A DNA stretch of 64,000 nucleotides, taken from NCBI GenBank assembly GCA_030706405.1, contig JAUZOO010000013.1, positions 57,682 to 121,681 of the forward strand, in the 5' to 3' direction. Origin of the DNA: Bacteroidota bacterium. Its GTDB lineage: Bacteria > Bacteroidota > Bacteroidia > Bacteroidales > JAAUTT01. The notes under the pieces were generated by a model. That model did not search any database. It had not been told where the DNA came from and was given only the letters and a program-made list of their open reading frames with translations. The position numbers were made by a program, and so were the translations under genes. Positions 36,440 through 45,069 of this stretch are shown piece by piece (position 1 is the first letter of the stretch; each line of letters starts with the position of its first letter).

Positions 36440-38857
36440 TCACTCCCTTTCTGCTTTGATAGTAGTTATAGCATCTGTTAATCCAGGCGAACTTACTGTA
36501 AGCTTTATGTCACCAACTTTTTGTGTACTTTTGATTACAACGAGGGCCCGTCCATGCCAAGCTTTACGCGCATCGCCTATATAGGAATCGACATCTTTGA
36601 TATTGGCATTATCAACTCCTGCAATTATTCCTGGTCCATCGATATTGAATTGCAATCGATTTTCCGCATTGGGCTGAATGTTTCCGTCTTTATCAGTTAC
36701 TTCAATTGTAACAAAAGATAAGTCTTGTCCATTAGCCAGTATTTCATTTCTATCGGCAGTCAGTTTTATTTTTGCCGGATTGCCCGAAGTTTGCAGAGTG
36801 GTCGATTCCATTTCTTTATCGTTCTCCACTGCGACCGTTTTTAGGAGGCCTGGTAAATAAGGGATTGAGAATGTAGCTTTAAACTGCTGTTCACTGGTCG
36901 TAGCTTGTTCGCCAATAAGTTTGTTATTAAGGTAAAGCCTTACTTTGGGATATTTTGAATAAACTTCAATCTGAATATTCTTTCCTTCAAATCCCGGCCA
37001 TGTCCAACTCTCCCATGTAGGCCAAACCGACCACCAAGTTTCTTTTATTTCGATTGGTTCCGGAGCCGGTTCACGAACAGCCATGTAAAGTTTTTCGGTG
37101 TTATTATACAACATGCTCCTGTAATGTGATATGGGTTTTCTCGATCCGATCAAATCTACATCGCCGCAGTAAGCACCGTGCCAAGGAAAAAAATCATGCT
37201 CCCAGTGCTCACCCGGCACATCGCCCGAATAGTACCAACGGCCTATCCCCGATTCTCCCAAATAATCTATCGCCGTCCAAACAAAATCTCCGATAATGTA
37301 ATTGTTATCATGCCCAAGCTTCCAGTTTACAAAAGCATCCTTCGGATATGATTCAGTCTGAACAATCATACGCGAAGGCACTCTCTGATGGTCGGCAGGT
37401 GCACTCCACAGGTGATAATTATAGCCGGCGACATCGTGTATCGCCATAAGCGAATCAAATTTTGACCAATCCTTACCATTCTCCACAATGGCTGATGTAA
37501 CCGGACGGTCAGCAGCTATCTTCTTTATAGCATTTGCAAGCATTTTGGCTGTTTCAATGGCTGAATGGTCTCCTCTCTCCGGTATTTCATTGCCAATACT
37601 CCACATTATAATTGAAGGGTGGTTCTTATCTCGGCTTATCATGCTTTCCAAATCTCGCTTCCACCATTGCCCGAAATACTTCGCATAGTCGTTTGCATTT
37701 TTCCCGATTTTCCAGCAATCAAATGATTCGTCCATAACCAACAAGCCCAATCTATCACAAGCGTTCAAAAAGGCTTCAGAAGGAGGGTTATGCGAGGTTC
37801 TTACAGCGTTAAAACCTGCTTTTTTAAGCAACTCAACTTTGCGTTCCTCAGCACGGTCAAAAGCAGCAGCACCCAAGCAGCCATTATCGTGATGAACACA
37901 ACCGCCATTGATCTTTACCGTTTTACCGTTAAGCTGAAAACCATTTTCGGGAGTAAATTTTATGGAACGAATGCCAAAGCCGGTTTTGGTGTCGTCAACC
38001 ACTTGTTTATCTTTTATTACTTGCACTTGTGCCTGATAAAGATGAGGCGTTTCAGGTGTCCATAGCGAAGGTTCTGATACGGTTATGGTTTGGTGTATTT
38101 CTTTTTCGCTATTTGCGGCAAGGGCAACCTTTATTTGACCCTCTGCTGAATTTTTCGAATTTGAGTTCAATAGATGAACTTTAAGAACAACATTTTGAGT
38201 TTGGCTTGTTTCGTTCTTAACACGTGTGTCTATTTGTACTGTTGCCCTTTTTGAAGAAACTTCGGGAGTTGTAACAGATACACCCCAATGCGCCACATGC
38301 AAAGGATTGGTTACTTCTATCCAAACATGGCGATAGATCCCTGAACCACTATACCATCGGCTATTAATCTGTTGAGAATTATCAACGCGCACTGCTATTA
38401 CATTTTCTTTCTCAAAATCCAAATAAGGAGTAAGGTTATAACTAAACGATGAATAACCGTAAGGATAAATACCTAAAGATTTACCATTAATAAAAACTTC
38501 AGAATTCATATAAACCCCTTCGAAGTAAATGGAAATAAGCTTGGCCTTCCATTCATTGGGTATTTTAAACGTTTTTCGATACCATCCGATCCCAGCAGGA
38601 AAGTACCCTCCTGCACCACCTGTTGGATTTTTAGGACTTATTTTCCCTTCGATACTCCAATCGTGTGGTAAATTAAGGCTACGCCAACGCTCATCGTTGA
38701 AATCCTTTGCACTAGCATCAAGCTTATCATCCAAAAAGAACTTCCAATTGTAATCGAAAAGCTGCTTTCGAGATTTGTATTCTTGTGCATTTATGTTGGT
38801 ATGGCAACTTATAGTAAGTAATACAAATAATGATAATAAATTTAAATAGAAACTCAT
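36440..38857 (-). CDS. GH2 beta-galactosidase with DUF4982-like and Ig-like C-terminal domains
   Basis: 805 residues from the ATG at 38857; an in-frame start at 38905 would prefix 16 residues that break the export signal. The signal ends near L-T-I-S-C-H or N-A-Q, so a lipoprotein is possible but the lipobox is poor. Catalytic motifs: R-T-S-H-N-P-P-S-E, M-W-S-I-G-N-E (acid/base) and V-Q-T-E-S-Y-P (nucleophile). C-terminal domains (about 590-805) include K-V-R-L-Y-L-N-N-K-L-I-G and A-N-G-Q-D-L-S-F-V-T-I-E. Domain order matches the GH2 at 22225-24669, but the sequences have diverged well. Likely trims beta-galactose. Confidence 0.87.
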   Translation of the reverse strand: MSFYLNLLSLFVLLTISCHTNINAQEYKSRKQLFDYNWKFFLDDKLDASAKDFNDERWRSLNLPHDWSIEGKISPKNPTGGAGGYFPAGIGWYRKTFKIPNEWKAKLISIYFEGVYMNSEVFINGKSLGIYPYGYSSFSYNLTPYLDFEKENVIAVRVDNSQQINSRWYSGSGIYRHVWIEVTNPLHVAHWGVSVTTPEVSSKRATVQIDTRVKNETSQTQNVVLKVHLLNSNSKNSAEGQIKVALAANSEKEIHQTITVSEPSLWTPETPHLYQAQVQVIKDKQVVDDTKTGFGIRSIKFTPENGFQLNGKTVKINGGCVHHDNGCLGAAAFDRAEERKVELLKKAGFNAVRTSHNPPSEAFLNACDRLGLLVMDESFDCWKIGKNANDYAKYFGQWWKRDLESMISRDKNHPSIIMWSIGNEIPERGDHSAIETAKMLANAIKKIAADRPVTSAIVENGKDWSKFDSLMAIHDVAGYNYHLWSAPADHQRVPSRMIVQTESYPKDAFVNWKLGHDNNYIIGDFVWTAIDYLGESGIGRWYYSGDVPGEHWEHDFFPWHGAYCGDVDLIGSRKPISHYRSMLYNNTEKLYMAVREPAPEPIEIKETWWSVWPTWESWTWPGFEGKNIQIEVYSKYPKVRLYLNNKLIGEQATTSEQQFKATFSIPYLPGLLKTVAVENDKEMESTTLQTSGNPAKIKLTADRNEILANGQDLSFVTIEVTDKDGNIQPNAENRLQFNIDGPGIIAGVDNANIKDVDSYIGDARKAWHGRALVVIKSTQKVGDIKLTVSSPGLTDAITTIKAERE

Positions 38858-38933
38858 GGCTCTGTTAGTATTATAAAATTTTGTTTTGCAAATTATTATG
38901 AACACGCATAAGTTGATATAGATGGAGATCCAT

Positions 38934-38955
38934 AAAAATTACCATGGTAATTTTT
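38934..38955. promoter_or_regulatory. Perfect 22-bp palindrome between GH44 and GH2 genes
   Basis: AAAAATTACCA at 38934-38944 is followed directly by its reverse complement (38945-38955). It lies 77 bp before the GH2 start and 83 bp after the GH44 stop. It could be a weak terminator hairpin (T-run on both strands) or a dimer-binding site. Confidence 0.4.
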
Positions 38956-39038
38956 CGAACCAAATGTCTTTTATCTCAACAGAGGGAGTTTGTATAGCTA
39001 AACCCTCAACCTGATCTGAACCAACTCACTGAAACATA

Positions 39039-40934
39039 CTACCTAACAATCGAAAATTCCTTTGTAAATGTTTGATGCGGATTTTTTACAGACAAAAAAT
39101 AAATACCGCTTGAAAGTGCAGACACATTTATCGAGAGAGCTGTATTCACATCATAATTCACAAACGAAGACCGAATCTTCCTCCCAGTTTGGTCAAATAT
39201 TGCAAGTTCAAGTGGTTGGGCAACACTTGAATTCAATCTGATTTTGAGTATGTCTCTGGATGGATTAGGGAAAATCTCAATTCCATCTTTTTGATGCTTG
39301 TAATCAGTGATCCCAGTTACTGATGATGTTGATTTCAGTAAAACTGCCGTAGTAGAAAGAGCCGGGACAGTGAAGCTAAACGAATTTGAATTCACACCGA
39401 TTGAGCTTGACTTCAATGCATTGTCTGTATGAGACTTGAATGTCTCGGTTGATGGCAAAGATGATAGTTGGAGTGTTGTGCAATTCACATTGTTAGCAGA
39501 AAAACCATTAAGATTTACCGTTACTTTATGAGCAGCACTTATGTCTCTATTCACAATCATTACTGTCATTGAGTCTGCATTTTCATTAACAGTGGTGTAG
39601 GCCGAAACTGTGTTCTCAGCTGAAGAAGTGCAAGAAACACTATAACCTTTGGCATAACGACTGAAAAGGTGTAACGTTTCCCACATACCGATAGACCAGT
39701 TCCATGGTGAAAACAACTCAACACCATTATTTGCAAATGTACCAAGATGCGAAGCATATACAACAGATTCAAGGCTTGGATTACTGCTTGTCATGGTACC
39801 CCATTCGCTTACACCAGTTGTTATGCCATGGTTTGCTCCAAATTCTTCGTTTAACCAGTTGTTGATACGCTTGAAAATATATTCTTTGGAAAGTGAAGCA
39901 TCCCATCCTCCCGTACTTGTCTTAATGCCGTTTGCACCAGGATAAACATAAGTAGTATCATAATAAATCCGGTGTCCTTGTAGTGCCTCATTATCATTAT
40001 TATAATAAGGATAGTTGTGAATATCTATTACATCTACCAGTTTGATACCTGTTGCCTTATACTCATCACCAAGGCGTTTTATAAAATACTCAATCCAGGG
40101 ATAATACCTCCCATTTATGTATATACTTTCATTTGACCATTTGTACCATTGCCATTCCGAGGTTGTTACAGGCCCGCAGAGCTTGATGCCAGGATATAAA
40201 GCTTTCGCTTTCTTCGCTAACTCGATGTAGCGATCCATAAATGCAGAGGCCGATATTAACGTTGGTATAGCCCAATCATGAGTGCCATTCCATACATCGA
40301 CCTCGTTATCCATATTCCAGTATGCAAACTGGTTTTTGTTTAACCCTAAACCATTGGCTCCAAACCAATGATTAAGAATTGCCACCGAAGAGTCGGCTGG
40401 CCAAGGCACAGAAAACAAATCGATGTTACCATCTACCAGAGCCTTACTCCCTCCGCTTGGATTAGGCGTTCCTCCACCGGCTAAATTTTGTCCAACTCCA
40501 GACCAATATTGGGAATGGTTATAAGCCCAATCATTAAAGTTGTTATTTTGATTGGAAGCTGCTCTGCCAAGTAATTGAAAGGCAAACATGCCCTGTATGT
40601 TGGGAAAGACGGTATTAATTTTTTGAGCATAAATATCCCAGTCTGTTCCATAAACGTTATTATACCAGTCAGGATGAACCGTTATTTTTTTTCGCCAGTT
40701 ATAAGCAGACATGTTATTGCCTCCGCCAACCCGAGCGAAACGCAATCCCGCATCTTTATAAAATTGGTCTGAATTGTCAAAGCTTTCATTTCGTCCATAG
40801 ATGTATGGAGATACCTTTTTTTTATTTGAATTAGCATCTACCGTGATATTTACGTCCTGTGCTTGAGTTGTATTGAATAAAACACAACATAACAATATAA
40901 ACAACAGACTATTAACTGAAAGCTGTATATTCAT
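39039..40934 (-). CDS. GH44-like endo-beta-glucanase/xyloglucanase with T9SS sorting domain
   Basis: 631 residues; signal peptide about 1-26. The catalytic part shows Y-I-Y-G-R-N-E, R-V-G-G-G-N-N-M-S-A-Y-N-W (68-80), Glu211 in W-N-M-D-N-E-V-D-V-W, D-I-H-N-Y-P-Y-Y and Glu377 in G-V-S-E-W-G, the arrangement of GH44 enzymes, which cut carboxymethylcellulose and xyloglucan. A beta-sandwich follows. The last 75 residues (E-I-F-P-N-P-S-R-D-I-L ... T-K-E-F-S-I-V-R) form a type A sorting domain for type IX secretion. It is thus a surface or secreted endo-enzyme beside a Sus-type system. GH30-like or other clan A families are less likely alternatives. Confidence 0.78.
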   Translation of the reverse strand: MNIQLSVNSLLFILLCCVLFNTTQAQDVNITVDANSNKKKVSPYIYGRNESFDNSDQFYKDAGLRFARVGGGNNMSAYNWRKKITVHPDWYNNVYGTDWDIYAQKINTVFPNIQGMFAFQLLGRAASNQNNNFNDWAYNHSQYWSGVGQNLAGGGTPNPSGGSKALVDGNIDLFSVPWPADSSVAILNHWFGANGLGLNKNQFAYWNMDNEVDVWNGTHDWAIPTLISASAFMDRYIELAKKAKALYPGIKLCGPVTTSEWQWYKWSNESIYINGRYYPWIEYFIKRLGDEYKATGIKLVDVIDIHNYPYYNNDNEALQGHRIYYDTTYVYPGANGIKTSTGGWDASLSKEYIFKRINNWLNEEFGANHGITTGVSEWGTMTSSNPSLESVVYASHLGTFANNGVELFSPWNWSIGMWETLHLFSRYAKGYSVSCTSSAENTVSAYTTVNENADSMTVMIVNRDISAAHKVTVNLNGFSANNVNCTTLQLSSLPSTETFKSHTDNALKSSSIGVNSNSFSFTVPALSTTAVLLKSTSSVTGITDYKHQKDGIEIFPNPSRDILKIRLNSSVAQPLELAIFDQTGRKIRSSFVNYDVNTALSINVSALSSGIYFLSVKNPHQTFTKEFSIVR

Positions 40935-40986
40935 TGAAATTATAGGTTTAATGTTTATCGGACATTGATTTTTGATGTATCAAAAG

Positions 40987-43032
40987 CTATTTGACTTCAA
41001 TAAACTCTGGTTCGTAAGGTGCAATTGTAAAACTGCCGTTAAAATCCTTGCCAAAAAGTACGCTATGAGACTTAGCTTTCATCTGTATTTCTTTTGGTTC
41101 ACCGCTTACATTCAGGTATAAAAAATGGGTTTTGTCGATTTGACGCGCCATTACACCCGATGGTACTTCTGGGCCTTTTTTAATGCCCAGCTCATTTATA
41201 AGTTCATCAAGCAAGGAATTAAGGACACTTCCATCCGCCTGTAACCCAACATAAATTGCTCTGCCTTTACCGTATTTATTAGAGGTCATAATTGGATAAT
41301 CCTTGTCCAGACTGGTGATGCGCCCGATTACCTCAGCCCCTTTCGGCTCAATAACATCAAACCTTGCCGATTCGGTGTCAACAGCTTTTCCTTTGTAAGT
41401 AAACTCAAGTTTTTTGCCTTTGTATGATTTACGCGATATTTCATTATATGTCTCTGTCTCTTCGAAACTTGCCACCCGTATTCCGAATACATCACTCAAC
41501 CGACCCGGGCGGGTAGATGCAAATACTTTTCCGGTTTCGTCTACTACAGCCGAATTACTTGTCAAGATGACCGTTCCTCCATTCTTAACAAAGTCGCGAA
41601 TTTTTGTAGCAGTTGTTTCGTCCATCACAGTTACTCCTGGAACAATCAGCAGTTTATATTTCAACTGGCTTCTACTGATATCCAAAATATTAGCATCCAT
41701 ATTGCGCCAATAAAACAGGTTCCAACACGCTTGCAACTGGTTATCTTGCTGCTCAGGAAAAGAGCTGCTTGCTATCTGGCTCGGGAACGAAAATGCCAAC
41801 CCAACTTCCGGTTGCAGTTTATATGGAAAATACTTCCCGATCTTTTTAAACTCGGTTGCTATTTTCTTGTATTCTTCATACTTACGATTGGGTATTCCGT
41901 CCCAATCGAGCATTCCTTCCAGATACTGTTCTTCTCCGGAGTGCATGCTTTGCCATGTCCAGCCACAAACCATTTGGTTACCATACATCAATGTGGCATA
42001 AGCCGACTTACGAATGGAATTCGGCACGGCTGTCATGGTGGTAAATTCACTGCACCAAAAGGGGTTTGTGCTTTCGAACTGGATTCTTGATATTCCGAAT
42101 GCCGCATTCATTACTCCCCAGTTTGTAATCAGGGAGTTTCCGGGATAAAAGCCACATCCTTCACGCGTCATTTTGCCCGAATAGGCAATTTCAGACCAAT
42201 CGATATATTTCAGAGGACTGTAGTACCACGCATTCGTATTTGTTAGTACTCCCGGTGCATTAGTGTTGACTTTATCCAAAACGGCAAGCAAAAAATTGTT
42301 CACTTCGCTGGAAACGAACGTGCGAAAGTCAAGGATTTTTTCGGGAGCACCGTTTTTCTGCCCTTCGGTAGGCAGACCAACTTCTTCGAACTGATTTAAC
42401 CGACGCGACCAGCGTTGGGTAGCCCAAGCTTTATTGAGAGCGTCGAGCGTTCCGTACTTCTTGCGCAACCACTCCACAAATCGAAGCCGCACTGTTTCGG
42501 AATATGAAATAGGGCCGTCCCCCGACTCATTATCAACACCAAATGCCAATAAAGCCGGATGTTTGGCATATCTTTTTGTCAGCATATCGGTATATCGAAG
42601 CGCGTACTTTTGATAATTAGGATCTCCGGCATCGTCCATATAACGGTGATTGGGGTACAACCGGTTACCGTTAGCGCTGACAACATCTATCGATGGAAAT
42701 TTCTCATGCAACCAGATCGGAGCAGGATGTACGGCAATATCCAGAATCACTTTGATACCGGCTTCGTTCATCAAGTCCATCACCTTATCGAACCACTCAA
42801 AGTCAAATTGACCCTCGGATGGCTCGTAACTATCCCAGGCCAAATGACCCATACGAACCACAGTAAACCCTGCGGCTTTCATCAGCTGGATATCAGTTCT
42901 TATTTTTTCGATATTCTTATCATCATGCGGGTGATAATTGGTACCGACATACAATTCTTGGGCTTTCAGCAGGCAACTAAACAAAAATGGAATTGCAATT
43001 ACGAACAGAATCTTAATGTTTTTTGTTTTCAT
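40987..43032 (-). CDS. GH42 beta-galactosidase, diverged second copy
   Basis: 681 residues from the ATG at 43032 (a GTG at 43053 adds seven residues before an otherwise normal signal peptide). GH42 barrel: V-G-T-N-Y-H-P-H-D, R-M-G-H-L-A-W-D-S-Y-E, acid/base Glu169 in F-G-V-D-N-E-S-G-D-G, nucleophile probably Glu329 in F-W-C-S-E-F. The acid/base Glu is followed by Ser instead of the usual Pro, and the nucleophile context differs from the copy at 10595-12679, suggesting a different aglycone. A Cys at position 20 could be a lipobox but the fit is weak. Confidence 0.83.
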   Translation of the reverse strand: MKTKNIKILFVIAIPFLFSCLLKAQELYVGTNYHPHDDKNIEKIRTDIQLMKAAGFTVVRMGHLAWDSYEPSEGQFDFEWFDKVMDLMNEAGIKVILDIAVHPAPIWLHEKFPSIDVVSANGNRLYPNHRYMDDAGDPNYQKYALRYTDMLTKRYAKHPALLAFGVDNESGDGPISYSETVRLRFVEWLRKKYGTLDALNKAWATQRWSRRLNQFEEVGLPTEGQKNGAPEKILDFRTFVSSEVNNFLLAVLDKVNTNAPGVLTNTNAWYYSPLKYIDWSEIAYSGKMTREGCGFYPGNSLITNWGVMNAAFGISRIQFESTNPFWCSEFTTMTAVPNSIRKSAYATLMYGNQMVCGWTWQSMHSGEEQYLEGMLDWDGIPNRKYEEYKKIATEFKKIGKYFPYKLQPEVGLAFSFPSQIASSSFPEQQDNQLQACWNLFYWRNMDANILDISRSQLKYKLLIVPGVTVMDETTATKIRDFVKNGGTVILTSNSAVVDETGKVFASTRPGRLSDVFGIRVASFEETETYNEISRKSYKGKKLEFTYKGKAVDTESARFDVIEPKGAEVIGRITSLDKDYPIMTSNKYGKGRAIYVGLQADGSVLNSLLDELINELGIKKGPEVPSGVMARQIDKTHFLYLNVSGEPKEIQMKAKSHSVLFGKDFNGSFTIAPYEPEFIEVK

Positions 43033-43119
43033 TTTACCATTGATTAATAGCACTTTATCTCAAATTAACAAACAACAAGGCATTCCCGATTGACATCGCC
43101 ATACAAAGTCATAGCCCGT

Positions 43120-45057
43120 TTATTTTTGAGTAATTCCTTTCCAGGTATCCGTTCTGAAAGGAATTGCGGGTAACCCTTCCGAATTTATGAGATTACAATC
43201 CGGGTTGTCGGCCCAGGCATAACGCACTGCTATGGGAACCGGAACGCTATCTGAATATACAACAACATCATTGTCTTCAATTTTAGCTTTTGCCCAAAAG
43301 AATTTCCTATCGGCACCGGCAATGGCAAAACCTGTTATTTCTCCTCCAGTCTTTGCCGTAAGCCCCTTTCCGGTATTTTCAAAGCTAATGCGAACACGGT
43401 TTCCTTCAGTTTTAAAACTTTTAAACATCGGGCCATTGGCTATAACATTTTGCTTATAGTCCTGCTTTTCAGCAATCAAAGCCAAACGGCGACCAACCTC
43501 CTGTTTGTTAAGCGGATGAATAGTTTCAGCATCACCTACATCAATAATGCAAGCCATACCGGTGTTGGGCTGAGAAAGTGTCATCGTTTGTGCTTCACGC
43601 AATTCAGCCCATTCGCTTTCTGCAGGCTGAGGTTGTACTTTCTTGAAATTTGCCAACTGTACAAATAAAAAAGGAAGGTTACCTTGTGTCCAACGCTTTC
43701 TCCAGTCGGAAATCATCATAGGGAATAGTTTACGGTAATTATAGGCAACCGAGTCGTTCGCTTCACCCTGATACCAGATAAATCCTTTAATTCCAAATGG
43801 AATAAGCGGATGAAGCATTGCATTGTAAAGCACCGTAGGATAATACTGATAATTGTGAATTTTTGGAAATGCCGGCTCAAGGTCTTTTTGATACACCCAC
43901 TTTCCGACTAAAGATATTTTTGATTTTCCATCCGCCAGATACAGATCTTCTGCCGGTGGATTTATTCCACCCCCGCCCCACATCATAGCTATTCTGATGG
44001 CAATCGTATTCTCTCCTTTCTTCACAATACTGGCCGGAATAGTGTAGGATTGCTTTGGGTTGCTATTCCATACAGTCTTACAGATTTCAACACCATTGAA
44101 ATAGAGCGAATAGTTCATTTCGGGATGTCCGATACTCAGCGTCAGATCTTTTCCGGAAAAGGTTTCGGACAATAGAATCTTCCTTCGCATCCAAACCATT
44201 CCTTCATAAGCACCAACCCCGAAATCCTTAATCAGTTTTGGCATTTCTACAACTGGCCAGGCAGAATCATTGAAGTCTTTTGATGGAACAATTTTATCGA
44301 TGTTGTTTTGAGGGTTATACACAATATTCCACAAATGAGTCCAGCTCAGACTATCCTTGACAAAATGCATCGGAGTAAGCGTATCGTTGGCCAGAGTCCT
44401 TGCCCGTGTGATGGGAGATGAGAGCAACTTCTCGCGACTGGTCCACGCTTCAACCGGAGTGCCCCCCCGTGAAGGTTGAACAATTCCGATTGGCACATTT
44501 TGATCCGTATGTATCTTACGGGCAAAAAAGTAAGCCACTGCCGAGAAATCCTTCACATTCGTTGGATTGCAAACTTTCCATTTCCCCGAAAGAATATCAT
44601 TTTGAGGAGTTAATTTTACATCTTGGTTTACAATTATAAAGCGTATCTGAGGATAATTGGCTTTTGCGATCTCGTTTTGTGCGTCCTGAGCCTGTTTCAC
44701 AGACCAGTCCATGTTCGATTGGCCGGAAGCCAACCAAACATCACCAATTAAGATTCCATTGTACTGAACCTTAAACTCTGGTCTTCCGGCTTCAGTAACA
44801 CTGAGCATATATGGGCCGCCCGCTTTGAATTTCGGGAAACGGACCATCCATTTGCCAGCTTTATCAGTTTTTACTTTAACCGTGCTGCTCCCTAATTGAG
44901 CAACAATTTGCATACCGGGTGTCGCTGTTCCCCAAACGGGTATCCGAATATTCCGTTGCAAAACCATACTATCCCCAAAAATCTTAGGCATAGTTATTTG
45001 AGCAGAAACAAATACAAAAAAGAAACTAAGAATGATACTAAAAGCAAATTTTTTCAT
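43120..45057 (-). CDS. SASA-domain (sialate O-acetylesterase-like) carbohydrate acetylesterase
   Basis: 645 residues; signal peptide about 1-20. SGNH/SASA fold split by a GH2-type sugar-binding insert (about 270-400: M-V-W-M-R-R-K, L-Y-F-N-G-V-E, N-T-I-A-I-R-I). Ser114 in A-S-G-Q-S-N-M is the nucleophile; W-Y-Q-G-E-A-N-D and the later H-P-L-N-K-Q-E-V-G-R-R provide the rest of the site. In plant-polysaccharide loci such enzymes remove acetyl from xylan or xyloglucan rather than sialic acid. No sialidase gene is present here. Confidence 0.88.
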   Translation of the reverse strand: MKKFAFSIILSFFFVFVSAQITMPKIFGDSMVLQRNIRIPVWGTATPGMQIVAQLGSSTVKVKTDKAGKWMVRFPKFKAGGPYMLSVTEAGRPEFKVQYNGILIGDVWLASGQSNMDWSVKQAQDAQNEIAKANYPQIRFIIVNQDVKLTPQNDILSGKWKVCNPTNVKDFSAVAYFFARKIHTDQNVPIGIVQPSRGGTPVEAWTSREKLLSSPITRARTLANDTLTPMHFVKDSLSWTHLWNIVYNPQNNIDKIVPSKDFNDSAWPVVEMPKLIKDFGVGAYEGMVWMRRKILLSETFSGKDLTLSIGHPEMNYSLYFNGVEICKTVWNSNPKQSYTIPASIVKKGENTIAIRIAMMWGGGGINPPAEDLYLADGKSKISLVGKWVYQKDLEPAFPKIHNYQYYPTVLYNAMLHPLIPFGIKGFIWYQGEANDSVAYNYRKLFPMMISDWRKRWTQGNLPFLFVQLANFKKVQPQPAESEWAELREAQTMTLSQPNTGMACIIDVGDAETIHPLNKQEVGRRLALIAEKQDYKQNVIANGPMFKSFKTEGNRVRISFENTGKGLTAKTGGEITGFAIAGADRKFFWAKAKIEDNDVVVYSDSVPVPIAVRYAWADNPDCNLINSEGLPAIPFRTDTWKGITQK

Positions 45058-45069
45058 GGTTATTATTCT

